A stretch of 64,000 bases of DNA from Pseudomonadota bacterium (GTDB taxonomy: Bacteria; Pseudomonadota; Alphaproteobacteria; Rickettsiales; UBA3002). Of the stretch, positions 1-9,006 are shown one piece after another. The notes below the pieces were generated by a model. It saw only the letters and a program-made list of their open reading frames with translations. It was not told the origin of the DNA and searched no databases. Position 1 is the stretch's first letter, and every line of letters begins with the position of its first letter. Where the stretch lies: contig JAZKJM010000005.1 in NCBI GenBank assembly GCA_040384265.1, positions 301,166 through 365,165 on the forward strand. The letters are read 5' to 3'. The position numbers and the translations under genes were made by a program.

Positions 1-590
1 GTCGAAGCCATCACCACATACAGATCATGGCTGACCATCAGCACGGCGAAGCCCAGTTCCTCGCTCAGCCGCTTCAGCAGGCGGTAAAGCTCGCCTTGCC
101 CGGCGACATCGACCCCTTGTGTCGGCTCATCCAGCACCAGCAGCTGCGGGCCTTTGAGCAGCGCGCGCAGCAGCAGCACCCGCCGCAGCTCACCGCCCGA
201 GAGCGTATGCAGCGCGTGATCCATCAGCGATTGCACCTGTAATTTTTCAACCAGCTCCGGCTGGATCGGCGCATAGAGTTTCAGGAAGCTTTTCACATCC
301 AGCGGCATGCTTGGCTGCGGGCGGAAATGCTGCGGCACATAGCCAATGCGTGCGCCGGGGGCGAGCGTGACCTGCCCGTAATCGGGCTGGTCGAGCCCGA
401 GCAGGCATTTCAGCAGCGTGGTTTTTCCTGCGCCATTGGGGCCCACAATCGTCACGATCTCGCGCGGATAGATGGCGAGCGTCACCTCGTGCAGCACCTC
501 GCGCGCGCCGTAAAACTTGCACAAACCCCGCGCCTCAAGTAGTGGCGTGGCAGTTGACCCGGGAGATTCCGATGCGTGCGCATGTTTCAT
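1..590 (-). CDS. znuC: Zinc ABC transporter ATP-binding protein, partial (3' end beyond the window)
   Basis: This is the cytoplasmic ATPase of a ZnuABC-type metal importer. It reads from an ATG at 590 with no stop before base 1, so about 196 residues are visible. Walker A GPNGAGKTT lies near residue 54, followed by the ABC signature LSGGE and the Walker B/D-loop VLDEPTQGVD; the H-loop His follows in VSHDL. The N-terminus is about 15 residues longer than in many ZnuC proteins, and no later in-frame start precedes the conserved LLEARGLCKFYG. The gene is divergent from znuA and their 5' ends overlap by 19 bases. The family assignment rests on the motifs and on znuA next door; the neighbouring manganese/zinc ATPases cannot be fully excluded. 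Confidence 0.88.
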   Translation of the reverse strand, partial: MKHAHASESPGSTATPLLEARGLCKFYGAREVLHEVTLAIYPREIVTIVGPNGAGKTTLLKCLLGLDQPDYGQVTLAPGARIGYVPQHFRPQPSMPLDVKSFLKLYAPIQPELVEKLQVQSLMDHALHTLSGGELRRVLLLRALLKGPQLLVLDEPTQGVDVAGQGELYRLLKRLSEELGFAVLMVSHDLYVVMAS

Positions 591-1588
591 TCACTGGTGT
601 GATAGCCGCAATCCTCATGGTTTCGCAAGCGGCCATTGCAGGCCCGCTGTTCCCAAAGGTCGTCGTCACCATCCCCCCGCTTGTGCCATATACGGACGCT
701 ATTCTCGGCAGTGCCGGCGATGCCGAGAGCCTGCTGCGCCCGGGTCAGGACCCGCACAGCTTCGCCCTTGCCCCCTCGCAGGCGCGCATGCTGGATGCGG
801 CGGATATCGTGATTATCCCGGATCTGGATATGAGCCCGTTCCTCAAGCGCGTGCTTGCCAGCAAGCCGAAGCTTCAGGTGATCGAGCTGAGCAAGCTCCC
901 TGGCGCCGAGCCGCTGCCGTATGCGAAGGACAACCCATGGATTGCCGCCGTCAAGAAGGCCGGGGGCGATAAACCCGAGGCCGCACCAACCGCAAGCAAG
1001 CCGGTGGCGGTTGAAAAAGCGCCCGCCATACCCGTCAACGACCCCCATCTCTGGCTCGACCCCGAGCGCATGGCCGCCATCGCTGCCCCGCTGGCGGCGG
1101 CCATCGCCGACCATGCGCCGGAAATGCGGCCGACCCTCAGCGCCAATGCAGCCACCCTCAGCGCCCACTTGCGCGGCGAGGTTATTCCCGCCTTGCGCGA
1201 GATCCTGCAACCGCGCGAGCGCAACATCGGCGTTTACAGCAAACCGGAAATCGCCTTCATCACCTACCATGCGGCGTATCAGTATTTCCTGACCCGTTTT
1301 GGCATTGCCCATCAGGGCGAAATCATGAGCCGCCCGGAGGATTACATCGGCGCGAAGACGCTCGACACGCTGCTCACCACCGCCAAATCCATCCGCCTGC
1401 GTTGCATCATTGGCGAGCAATCGACCCCGCTGGTCGAGCGCATCGCCACCTATAGCGGTGCGAAAATCATCCTGCTCAGCCCGGAACAAAATGTCACCCG
1501 CGCGCAGGTGGATGCGCTGGATTGGATCCACAATGATTACGACCGGCTGCTCTATAAAACGGCGAAATCCTTTGGGGAATGCCTATAA
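572..1588 (+). CDS. znuA: Zinc ABC transporter periplasmic binding protein
   Basis: This is the periplasmic metal-binding receptor (cluster A-1 solute-binding protein) of the importer whose ATPase is divergent. It has 338 residues from the ATG at 572; a start at 542 would spoil the signal peptide, which is clear in the chosen form (hydrophobic core ending QAAIAG). Metal-ligand histidines appear in DPHSF, DPHLWLDP and TYHAAYQYF, matching the three conserved His of ZnuA. The usual His/Asp-rich loop is replaced by an Ala/Pro/Lys-rich stretch near residues 118-145. It converges on the HupE-like gene with a 6-base overlap. I saw no clear Zur palindrome in the short shared 5' region. Confidence 0.9.
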   Translation: MRAHVSFTGVIAAILMVSQAAIAGPLFPKVVVTIPPLVPYTDAILGSAGDAESLLRPGQDPHSFALAPSQARMLDAADIVIIPDLDMSPFLKRVLASKPKLQVIELSKLPGAEPLPYAKDNPWIAAVKKAGGDKPEAAPTASKPVAVEKAPAIPVNDPHLWLDPERMAAIAAPLAAAIADHAPEMRPTLSANAATLSAHLRGEVIPALREILQPRERNIGVYSKPEIAFITYHAAYQYFLTRFGIAHQGEIMSRPEDYIGAKTLDTLLTTAKSIRLRCIIGEQSTPLVERIATYSGAKIILLSPEQNVTRAQVDALDWIHNDYDRLLYKTAKSFGECL

Positions 1589-2167
1589 AAACACGCCGCG
1601 AATAAACGCCACGCGCGGGGATTGCTTGATGCGTTCCCATGTCGCCTCGTTATCGCCAAACAGCGTCACGCCGAACGCCACCGAAATGGCGAGCACCATG
1701 CCCAGCGACAGTAACACGCCCAGCAGGTAATACATCGGCGTCGCAATCGCCGGCACGGATTGCATATAAAACCCGCCAAGATGGAAGCCAAGCGAGCCAA
1801 GGATCAGCAGCGTCAGCACCGTCAGTTTTTCACGCGCCATGCCGACCAGCAGGCCCATGCATAAAATTGCACCGAGGATGAAATAGCGCAGGCCGGGATA
1901 ATGCGCGACATCCAGCGCCAGCGAGCCGCCAACCATAATCATCAGCGTGAAGGCGATTGGCATCAGCAGCAGCCCGTCGCGCGGCAGCAGCGCCGCACAA
2001 ATGCCCACCAGCGTCAGCAGTGCCAGCACCGCCGCATGTTCCAGCGGCGCGCTGAAACCAAGGTTGAGCCCGGCGCTGGCCGCCGCCGTGGGTTGAATAA
2101 TGATAAACGGCAGCGTGCCGAGAATAAACAGCACCATCGTCACGAGGATAAATCGCCGACTCGACAT
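1583..2167 (-). CDS. HupE/UreJ-like integral membrane protein
   Basis: A 194-residue hydrophobic protein with about six membrane segments. The segment pattern, a His in the second segment (LEHAAVL) and the closing helix with VAFGVTLFG resemble the HupE/UreJ family, whose members are linked to nickel or other metal uptake. The ATG at 2167 is preferred over 2182 because GGAG lies about 9 bases upstream of it. The gene is convergent with znuA and overlaps its end by 6 bases. A role in metal transport is inferred from family and neighbour only. Confidence 0.6.
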   Translation of the reverse strand: MSSRRFILVTMVLFILGTLPFIIIQPTAAASAGLNLGFSAPLEHAAVLALLTLVGICAALLPRDGLLLMPIAFTLMIMVGGSLALDVAHYPGLRYFILGAILCMGLLVGMAREKLTVLTLLILGSLGFHLGGFYMQSVPAIATPMYYLLGVLLSLGMVLAISVAFGVTLFGDNEATWERIKQSPRVAFIRGVFL

Positions 2168-2192
2168 CGCCTGAGGCTCCATCCGTTTTTAT

Positions 2193-2209
2193 GCCCTGAA
2201 GGGCTTTTT
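2193..2209 (+). terminator. Small hairpin plus T-run upstream of the HupE-like gene
   Basis: GCCC-TGAA-GGGC is followed by five T on the plus strand. It could stop transcripts running from znuA through the antisense of the HupE-like gene before the ModA-like gene. The stem is only 4 bp, so it is weak. Confidence 0.35.
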
Positions 2210-2353
2210 CTGATGCGCAGCCTAATCCTCATCGCAGCTATGCGCCACAAAAAACATATCTCTTCCACCCCCGGAGATGGGAACTGCTCCGTCATTGCGA
2301 GCGCGGATAGAGATTCATTTGTCCCTCGCGCGCGAATCGTTTACAGATACCCC

Positions 2354-3130
2354 ATGCGCCACCTCATCCTCAGCTTTGCCCTGCTGCTTGCCACCGCCGC
2401 CTCGGCCGCTGAGCCGCCGCACCTCGCGCAAAAGCCCAACCTCACCATCCTTGCCGATGAGAGCCTGATGCTGCCGCTCGCCCACATCGCGCGCGCCTAT
2501 GCGGATAACGACAAAACGCCGCTGACCATCATCCTCAAAAACGCCACCGAGGCCGAAAACCAGATCGAGCAAGGGCTCGAAGCCCATGTCATGCTCACCG
2601 AAAACCACCCGCTGGTGGAGCGCCTCGCCGCACAGGGCCTCACGGATGTGTCGAGCACCCGCGCCTTCGCCCGCACCCAGCTCGCGCTTGTCACCACGAA
2701 TGAGATGAGCAAGCAGTTCGTCGCCAAACGCATCTCGTTTGCGGCCACCATTTACACCACGCCCGGCCTGCCCGTCTTCATCAACGCGCCCGGCACGGCA
2801 GAAGGCGCGCGCGCCAAGCTGCTGCTCAAAGGTTACGAATTTTCCGAAGCGCTCAGCAGCCGCGCCCAAGTCGAAACCAGCCACGAGGAAATCCTCGAAG
2901 CCGTTCGCGATGGGCAAGGCCTCGGCCTCATCCTCGCTGCCGATGCGGTCGCTCAGCCCGACATCGCCGTGCTAAGCCTGTTGCCCGCCGAAGTCAGCGC
3001 GCCCGTGACTTATGAAGCCGTGGTCCTCGCCAGCGAATCCATGGGCGATGCCAAAGGCTTCACCACCTTCCTCGCCTCCCGCCAGGCGCAGGATATCCTC
3101 GCCCATTACGGCTTCCAGCCACCGAATTAA
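2354..3130 (+). CDS. ModA-like periplasmic substrate-binding protein
   Basis: A 258-residue exported protein. The ATG at 2354 begins a clean signal peptide ending TAASAAE; the reading frame is open far upstream, but no signal sequence would result there. The mature part follows the molybdate/oxyanion-binding (ModA, PBP type 2) pattern: LTILADESLMLPLAHIARAY at the start, FARTQLALVT in the middle and a C-terminal FTTFLASRQAQDILAHYGF. No ModB or ModC permease gene is adjacent, so the ligand and transporter partner are unknown. Its stop codon overlaps that of tsaD on the other strand. Confidence 0.7.
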   Translation: MRHLILSFALLLATAASAAEPPHLAQKPNLTILADESLMLPLAHIARAYADNDKTPLTIILKNATEAENQIEQGLEAHVMLTENHPLVERLAAQGLTDVSSTRAFARTQLALVTTNEMSKQFVAKRISFAATIYTTPGLPVFINAPGTAEGARAKLLLKGYEFSEALSSRAQVETSHEEILEAVRDGQGLGLILAADAVAQPDIAVLSLLPAEVSAPVTYEAVVLASESMGDAKGFTTFLASRQAQDILAHYGFQPPN

Positions 3131-4167
3131 ACCGCCGCCAGCTCAGTCAGCGGCCAGCGGGCGCGTGGCTCGATGTCGAGGCTGTCCGTCACCCCGGCCA
3201 TCAACCGCTCCATGCCTGCCCAGGCAATCATCACGCCGTTATCCGTGCATAGCGCGGGCGGCGCCACCACCAGCGGCAAGCCGTGCGCCGCCGCCAGTTG
3301 CCGCAAGCCGTCGCCGATCGCCTGATTGGCCGCCACACCGCCTGCCACCGCAAGCGCGCGCACGCCGTGCGTATCCGTAACCATCGCCAGCGCATTGCCG
3401 ACGCGATCATCCAGCACCTCCAGCACCGCCGCCTGAAAACTCGCCGCCACATCATGGATGATCTGCGGCGTCAGCGATCCCACGCGCGCCACCTCTTTCT
3501 CGATCACCAGCCGCACCGCCGTTTTCAGGCCCGAGAACGAGAAATCACACCCCGCCACCCCGCGCAGCGGTCGCGGAAATGCATAGGCCTTGGGGTTACC
3601 AAGCCGGGCCGCGTTTTCCAGCTCCGGCCCGCCGGGATAGGGCAGCCCCAGCATCTTCGCGCATTTGTCGAAGGCTTCGCCGAGCGCATCATCCAGCGTT
3701 CCGCCGAGGCGCACATAATCCCCCACCCCGCGCACCACCAGCTGCTGGCAATGCCCGCCGGAAATCAGCAGCAGGAAATAGGGAAACGGCACTTTATCCG
3801 TCAGCCGCACCGTCAGCGCATGGCCTTCGAGATGGTTGATCGAAATAAGCGGTTTGTCCGCCGCCGCCGCAATCGCCTTGGCCAGCATCACCCCCACCAT
3901 CACCCCGCCGATGAGGCCGGGGCCAGAGGTCACCGCCACCGCATCCACCTGCGCGATGGTCATACCCGCTTCCGCCATCGTCGCGCGGTACAGCCGGTCG
4001 ATCTGCGCCAGATGCGCGCGCGCTGCAATCTCGGGCACCACGCCGCCATACGGCGCGTGGTCGTCGCGTTGGGTGGCGAGCGCATGCGCCAGCACCGTGC
4101 CATCCTCGCGCACCAGCGCCATCGCGGTTTCGTCGCAGCTTGATTCGATTCCGAGTACTATTCGCAT
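3127..4167 (-). CDS. tsaD: tRNA N6-adenosine threonylcarbamoyltransferase
   Basis: TsaD transfers the threonylcarbamoyl group to A37 of ANN-decoding tRNAs, with TsaB and TsaE. It has 346 residues from the ATG at 4167, preceded by GAGAGAA; a start at 4188 is possible but lacks a ribosome site. It begins MRIVLGIESSCDETA, and the iron-binding motif NHLEGHAL near residue 112 is intact, as are the nucleotide-binding glycines (LISGGHCQ, VAGGVAAN). It is divergent from hemC, a common alphaproteobacterial arrangement. Confidence 0.96.
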   Translation of the reverse strand: MRIVLGIESSCDETAMALVREDGTVLAHALATQRDDHAPYGGVVPEIAARAHLAQIDRLYRATMAEAGMTIAQVDAVAVTSGPGLIGGVMVGVMLAKAIAAAADKPLISINHLEGHALTVRLTDKVPFPYFLLLISGGHCQQLVVRGVGDYVRLGGTLDDALGEAFDKCAKMLGLPYPGGPELENAARLGNPKAYAFPRPLRGVAGCDFSFSGLKTAVRLVIEKEVARVGSLTPQIIHDVAASFQAAVLEVLDDRVGNALAMVTDTHGVRALAVAGGVAANQAIGDGLRQLAAAHGLPLVVAPPALCTDNGVMIAWAGMERLMAGVTDSLDIEPRARWPLTELAAV

Positions 4168-4207
4168 TTCTCTCGCCTCATCGCGCACAATCGGCTAATT
4201 CACTGCC

Positions 4208-5125
4208 ATGTCGCGTCCTATTCGTATCGGCACCCGTGCCAGCAAACTCGCCCGCACGCAAGCGCAAATGCTCTGCGAAGCCTTGCTCGCCGCCGATCCG
4301 TCGCTCACCCTCGAAACCCACGCGATGACCACCGCCGGTGACCGCGAGCTGCACAAACAGCTCACCGATTGGGGCTATAAAGGCCTCTTCACCAAAGAAC
4401 TCGAAGACGCGCTGCTGAACGACGAGATCGACCTCGCCGTCCATTCGATGAAAGATATGCCCAGCATCCTGCCCGAAGGCCTCATCCTCGCCGGCATGCT
4501 CGAACGCGCCGATGTGCGCGATGCCTGGGTCAGCCCCCACCACCCCTCGCTTGATGCGTTGCCCCATGGCGCTGTCGTTGGCACCTCTTCCGCCCGCCGC
4601 GCCGCGCAGCTGCTGCATATTCGCCCGGATGTGCAGATTGTCCCCTTACGCGGCAATGTGGAAACCCGCTTGCGCAAGCTGGATGAAGGTGTCGCCAGCG
4701 CCACTTTCCTCGCCAGCGCCGGGTTGCAGCGGCTTGGCCTGAGTGCCCATATCCGCGACGCCATTGCGCCGGAACGCATGCTGCCCGCCGTCGCGCAAGG
4801 TGCCATCGGCATTGAATGCCGCGCCGACCGGGCGGATATTATCGCCCGCATCGCCGCGATCAGCCATGCCGATACCACGACCGCCCTCACCGCCGAGCGC
4901 GCCATGCTGCTGCTGCTCGATGGCTCCTGCCGCACCCCCATCGCGGGCCTTGCAGTGCTGCACGGCGATCAGCTCACCCTGCGCGGCGAAGTGCTTTCGC
5001 TGGATGGAAAAATCCGCCACCATCACCAGCTGACAGGCAGCGCGCGGGATGCGCAAACCATTGGCATCACGCTTGGCACGCAGCTGCGCGCCATGGCCGG
5101 CGACGCGTTGTTGCAACATGCCTAA
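4208..5125 (+). CDS. hemC: Hydroxymethylbilane synthase (porphobilinogen deaminase)
   Basis: It polymerises four porphobilinogens into hydroxymethylbilane in haem synthesis. It has 305 residues, the usual length. It opens IRIGTRASKLA, carries the catalytic region AVHSMKDMP (residues 78-85), and has the dipyrromethane cofactor cysteine C241 in GSCRTPIAG. It is followed by hemD with an 8-base overlap, so the two are probably co-transcribed with the two downstream genes. Confidence 0.97.
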   Translation: MSRPIRIGTRASKLARTQAQMLCEALLAADPSLTLETHAMTTAGDRELHKQLTDWGYKGLFTKELEDALLNDEIDLAVHSMKDMPSILPEGLILAGMLERADVRDAWVSPHHPSLDALPHGAVVGTSSARRAAQLLHIRPDVQIVPLRGNVETRLRKLDEGVASATFLASAGLQRLGLSAHIRDAIAPERMLPAVAQGAIGIECRADRADIIARIAAISHADTTTALTAERAMLLLLDGSCRTPIAGLAVLHGDQLTLRGEVLSLDGKIRHHHQLTGSARDAQTIGITLGTQLRAMAGDALLQHA

Positions 5126-5858
5126 CCGTCCGCGCATCTGGCTCACCCGCCCGCTGGCCGATAGCGAACATTTCGCCGGGCAGCTCGCGGCCCATCACAT
5201 TCAATCCATCATCGCGCCGGTCATGCATATCGAGCATGTGCCACTCGCGGTGGAGGATTTTGGCCCCAAACCGACCGCCCTGCTGCTCACCAGCCGCCAC
5301 GCCGCGCAGGCGCTGGGCGTCATGCCGCCCGCATGGCGCAACCTGCCTGCCTATTGCGTCGGCCACGCCACCGCGCAGGCCGCGCACGCCATGGGCTTCA
5401 CCCACACGATCGAAGGCGAGAGCGACGTGCTCGCCCTGCTGCCACGCATCGCGCAGGAAACCAATATCAGCAGCCGCATCCTCTACCTCGCCGGGGAGGA
5501 AACCCGCGCCGATATCCCGACCCTGCTCGGCGCGCAGGGCATCCATGTCACCAACCTTATTGCTTATCGCGCCAGCGCCGCCAGTGCCCTCAGCAACGAC
5601 CTCATCGACGCGCTGCGCCATGGCCGCGTGCAGGGCATCATGCTGTTTTCGCCGCGCAGCGCCACGCTTGCGGTGCAGCTGCTCGCCCACCACCATCTCA
5701 GCGATACGATGAAAACCGTAGAGGCCTATTGCCTCAGCCTGAATGTGGCCGCCACCGCAGCGGCGCTGGGCTGCAAGCGCCTGCACACCTGCCACAGCCC
5801 GACCGCCGATGCGATGCGTGATTTGATTGTTTCACTCGCCCCCCAAACGATGGTATAA
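5118..5858 (+). CDS. hemD: Uroporphyrinogen-III synthase
   Basis: It cyclises hydroxymethylbilane to uroporphyrinogen III. It has 246 residues from the ATG at 5118, which overlaps the hemC end by 8 bases. The protein is weakly conserved, as is normal for HemD, but shows WLTRPLADSEHFAGQL at the N-terminus, LLLTSRHAAQAL, a central VTNLIAYRA strand and a C-terminal CHSPTADAMRDLI. Position directly after hemC supports the call. Confidence 0.9.
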   Translation: MPNRPRIWLTRPLADSEHFAGQLAAHHIQSIIAPVMHIEHVPLAVEDFGPKPTALLLTSRHAAQALGVMPPAWRNLPAYCVGHATAQAAHAMGFTHTIEGESDVLALLPRIAQETNISSRILYLAGEETRADIPTLLGAQGIHVTNLIAYRASAASALSNDLIDALRHGRVQGIMLFSPRSATLAVQLLAHHHLSDTMKTVEAYCLSLNVAATAAALGCKRLHTCHSPTADAMRDLIVSLAPQTMV

Positions 5859-5865
5859 ACCGCGC

Positions 5866-6699
5866 ATGGATGACAAACAGACCTCGAAATGGATCGTCGC
5901 CGCCACCTGCAGCTCGCTGGTGCTGCTGATGGCCGTCGGCGGTATTTTCGCCCTTCGCGACCAGCTCTTCGCGCAAGCCCGCGCGGATAGTGCCAAGCAA
6001 ACCGCCGAGCGCGAAAAGCTCGCCACCCGCCTCAGCGCGCTGGATAGTGAACTGGAGGCGCTCGCCCAATCCACCAAGCCTGATAGCGCGCCCATCGACG
6101 CACTCAGCACCAAAATCGATGAGCTGAACCACCGCATCGACCTGATCGAAAAAGCCGCTGCCGAGAAAAAACCGGAGCCCGCGCCCGTCGCGCCTGCCCC
6201 CATCGTGGTCGCGCCACCCGTTGCCGCGCCGCTTGCGGCCACCGAGACCAGCCCGCCGCTCACCACCCTTGTGCTCAGCGGCAAGCCCTTCACCGCCGAG
6301 CTGGATGCCTGGCAAAAAGCCCACCCAAACACGACCGACGGCCTCAGCGCCCTCGCCCCCTTCGCCGAAAAAGGCCTGCCAACCGAAGCCCAGCTGATCG
6401 ATAAACTGCGCGACGTGCTGGATGCGATTCCCACCACCGCCAGCGGCGATGTCGGGCCGCTTGCCAACAAAATCAACACCCAGCTGAGCGGCCTCATCAC
6501 CATCAAAAAAACCGCCCCGGCGGATCCCTATGCCGCCCTGCGCACCAACGCCCTGCGTGACGATTACACCAGCCTGCTGCGTGAGGTCGAGCAACTGCCG
6601 CTCACCACCCGCGCACCGTTTACCGCATGGCTGCAAGCCGCCCACGCCCGCGCTGCAGCGGTGTCCGCACTTGCCACCCTCGCCGGGCGCGCCGCATGA
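5866..6699 (+). CDS. Mitofilin/HemX-like inner-membrane protein
   Basis: A 277-residue protein with one N-terminal membrane segment (residues 9-27), then a coiled coil (roughly 35-90), an Ala/Pro-rich linker (about 100-130) and a C-terminal helical domain. This layout and its place between hemD and hemY fit the alphaproteobacterial mitofilin-like family (COG4223 type), proposed to shape the inner membrane. The ATG at 5866 is 7 bases after the hemD stop. The stop overlaps the hemY start as ATGA. Function in haem synthesis itself is not shown. Confidence 0.8.
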   Translation: MDDKQTSKWIVAATCSSLVLLMAVGGIFALRDQLFAQARADSAKQTAEREKLATRLSALDSELEALAQSTKPDSAPIDALSTKIDELNHRIDLIEKAAAEKKPEPAPVAPAPIVVAPPVAAPLAATETSPPLTTLVLSGKPFTAELDAWQKAHPNTTDGLSALAPFAEKGLPTEAQLIDKLRDVLDAIPTTASGDVGPLANKINTQLSGLITIKKTAPADPYAALRTNALRDDYTSLLREVEQLPLTTRAPFTAWLQAAHARAAAVSALATLAGRAA

Positions 6700-8003
6700 T
6701 CCGCTTTTTCGCCTTCCTGATTGTCCTTGGCCTCGCCGTCCTCGCCGGCCAGTGGCTGCTCGCCCATCCGGGGGAAGTTTCCGTCAGCTGGTTTGGTTAT
6801 GACATCATCCTGCACACCGCGGTCGTCGTCGCGTTGCTGGCCACTCTCACCGTCGTGGTCGCGCTGCTGGCCGTCACCGTCTGGCAGCTGCTGAACTGGC
6901 CCACCCGCCGCCGCGCCCGCAAGCAATACCTCACCTTGTCGAGCGGTCTCAAGCAGCTCACCCTCGGCGTCACCGCCCTTGCCATGGGCGACGAAGACGC
7001 CGCGCACGACGCCCTCAAAAAAGCCACCCTCGCCTTGCCGAACGACCCGCTGCCGCAATTGCTCACCGCGCAGCTGCTCCAGCGTCAGGGCAAGCACGAG
7101 GACGCCCGCGCCCAGTTCCGCGCGCTGATGCAGCACGAAGTCACCGCGCCGCTGGCCACCCGTCGCCTCATCGAGCAGCATGTCGCCAGCCGTGAATGGC
7201 TACAAGCCACCAAGCTGGCCGAAGAGGCCCGCGCCCATGCGCGCAAAGACCGCTGGCTCATCCTCACCCTCATCGGGCTCTATGCGCGCGAGAAAAACAC
7301 GATCGACATGCTCGCGCTCACCGAAGGCTGGCAATGGCAATCGCCTCTGAGCAAGGAAGAGCGCCACCGTTACGCCGCCCTCGCCCATTATCTCGCGGCG
7401 GATGCGCAAAAAAACCCGCATCTGCGCGCCCAGCACCTGCGCCACGCCGTGGGTTACGCGCCGGAATTCCTGCCCGCTATCATCGCCTATGCCACCGCCC
7501 TGCAGGCCGAAGGCGAGCTGCGCCGCGCCCGCAAGCACCTGCGCGCCGCGTGGGAAAAGGCACCGAGCATCCCGCTCATCGCCCCCATTCTGCACACGCT
7601 GGCGGAGGAATCCCCGCGCGCGCAACTGCGCCTGCTCAAGCCGTTCCTGAAAGGCCCGCAAAGCGTTGCCCACCACCTGCTTGCCGCCCAGCAAGCCTTC
7701 GATGTGGATGAGCTGCCGCGCGCCAAAATCGCGCTCGAACAGTCGCTCGCGATCGAGGAAACCAAAGCTGCCTGCACGCTTATGGCCGCCATTGAAAAGG
7801 ATTTGCGCGGCGTCGATGCCGCCAATGGCTGGCTCGCCCGCGCGGTCGATGCGCCCGCCGCCGAAAGCTGGATCTGCCTTTCCTGCGGCGCCAGCCACAG
7901 CGCCTGGCAGACCCACTGCAGCAGCTGCCAGTCCTTCGACACACTCCGCTACGAGCGCCCCGAACAGCGCATCACCAGCGTCGAGCTTCCGGCAACCCTG
8001 TGA
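6696..8003 (+). CDS. hemY: HemY-type TPR membrane protein with C-terminal zinc ribbon
   Basis: The alphaproteobacterial HemY homologue, 435 residues, overlapping the previous stop by 4 bases. Two membrane segments occupy residues 4-21 and 38-62, followed by TPR-like helical pairs to about 390. The C-terminus holds a rubredoxin-like ribbon, CLSCG and CSSCQ about 13 residues apart, typical of alphaproteobacterial HemY and absent from the enterobacterial protein. It is not the HemY protoporphyrinogen oxidase of Gram-positives. Its exact role in late haem synthesis is unsettled. Confidence 0.85.
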   Translation: MIRFFAFLIVLGLAVLAGQWLLAHPGEVSVSWFGYDIILHTAVVVALLATLTVVVALLAVTVWQLLNWPTRRRARKQYLTLSSGLKQLTLGVTALAMGDEDAAHDALKKATLALPNDPLPQLLTAQLLQRQGKHEDARAQFRALMQHEVTAPLATRRLIEQHVASREWLQATKLAEEARAHARKDRWLILTLIGLYAREKNTIDMLALTEGWQWQSPLSKEERHRYAALAHYLAADAQKNPHLRAQHLRHAVGYAPEFLPAIIAYATALQAEGELRRARKHLRAAWEKAPSIPLIAPILHTLAEESPRAQLRLLKPFLKGPQSVAHHLLAAQQAFDVDELPRAKIALEQSLAIEETKAACTLMAAIEKDLRGVDAANGWLARAVDAPAAESWICLSCGASHSAWQTHCSSCQSFDTLRYERPEQRITSVELPATL

Positions 8004-8083
8004 TGTAACGCGGCGCACGCCCATTTCTCGTTATTTGCCTCTATCCTCATACCGTCATTGCGATAATCGGCTGCAAAAAACCT

Positions 8084-8170
8084 GTCATCCCGGCCCTGTG
8101 CCGGGATCCGGCCGCTCAACACACTCGGTGCCTGTGGCGAGGCCGGATCCCGGGATAAACCCGGGATGAC
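8084..8170. repeat. Palindromic intergenic repeat, GTCATCCC family, copy 1
   Basis: An 87-bp element that starts GTCATCCCGG and ends CCCGGGATGAC, with inner inverted arms GGGATCCGGCC and GGCCGGATCCC. The same layout (GTCAYCCC ends, 73-90 bp) recurs at 37200, 40410 and 47778. It fills the gap between convergent hemY and the lipoprotein gene. Confidence 0.8.
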
Positions 8171-8194
8171 AGCTGCTCGTTTGTGATTCTATTC

Positions 8195-8668
8195 CTATTT
8201 CACCGGCGGTAAATTATTCACGCCAATCTGGCCGGTTGGGTTGGGGATCGTCATGCTTGTCCCACCAAAACTATTCTGCACCACCATCGAGGATGGCTGC
8301 ACCGGCTTCACCAGCGGTGGGCGATACGCAATCGCCTGCCCGCCACTTGCCCCCAGCGACCCGCCGCCGGGCTGCACCCACGAAATCGCCGTTCCATCCT
8401 GATAGCCGATCAGCTTTGCCGTTTGCCCCGGCTGCTCACTATCGAAGCACACCACATCGCTCTGCATCTGGTAGCAATAGCGCGTCTGCGGCATCGGGTC
8501 GGGCTGTTTTGGGTGATAGGTCAGAAAGTCCATCCACGCGCCCTTGGTGTCGTTGAACATGTTCCTGCTCACTTCCACCACCGCGTTCGAGCCATCGACC
8601 ACCTTATTGCACGCACCAAGCCCCAGCAGCAGCGCGCATAGCACCAGCGGTATTGTCTTGCTCATCAT
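8195..8668 (-). CDS. Putative lipoprotein of unknown function
   Basis: A 157-residue protein from ATG 8668 (GGAG lies 7 bases upstream). It has a lipoprotein signal with lipobox LGAC near residue 19. The mature part contains a Cys pair (RYCYQMQSDVVCFD) and a Gly/Ser/Pro-rich C-terminal third. I do not recognise the family. It stands alone between the hemY end and an intergenic stretch with a repeat. Confidence 0.65.
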   Translation of the reverse strand: MMSKTIPLVLCALLLGLGACNKVVDGSNAVVEVSRNMFNDTKGAWMDFLTYHPKQPDPMPQTRYCYQMQSDVVCFDSEQPGQTAKLIGYQDGTAISWVQPGGGSLGASGGQAIAYRPPLVKPVQPSSMVVQNSFGGTSMTIPNPTGQIGVNNLPPVK

Positions 8669-9006
8669 GCGTCTGCTCCGTCTCACGTTGGCTGCACCGG
8701 CTGACGGGATTTCACCCGCCGCCGCCAGCGATTTCACCTACTAATGCAAGTTATCTGCCAATTGGTGTTTTATAGAATATTAACCATACATTTCAGACGC
8801 AATTAATGAATCACTCCGCAAACCGCTCGGTCAAGTCCCTCCCCCTGTAAGGGGGAGGTTAGGAGGGGGACATTCGTTACTCCGAGTAAAATAATGGCCC
8901 CACCCCAGCCCTCCCCCTACAGGGGAGGGAGAAAAAACCCATCGACTATCAAGGCCCGCAACCATATAAAAACCCGCACCAACTGCTTTCCCACGGGGTA
9001 TTTTTC
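8669..9006. other. 338-bp intergenic region with repeat and possible CtrA half-site
   Basis: This gap separates two genes pointing away from each other. Bases 8740-8815 are AT-rich and include TTAACCAT at 8780-8787, which matches a CtrA half-site; with a single half-site this is weak. Bases 8834-8931 are the left copy of a 98-bp inverted repeat. No further gene was seen. Confidence 0.5.
8834..8931 (+). repeat. 98-bp inverted repeat, left copy
   Basis: The element has a hairpin at each end (CTCCCCCTGTAAGGGGGAG at the left, CCCTCCCCCTACAGGGGAGGG-like at the right) around a core CATTCGTTACTCCGAGTAAA. The reverse complement recurs at 9682-9779 with two differences that I can see, placing the TPR gene between the two arms. 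Confidence 0.9.

Noticed and set aside
1901-2353. N-terminal extension of the ModA-like protein
   Set aside because: The frame is open upstream but lies antisense to the HupE-like gene, and a clean signal peptide begins at 2354.
8780-8787. CtrA binding site
   Set aside because: A single TTAACCAT half-site without a partner at the right spacing is not enough to call.
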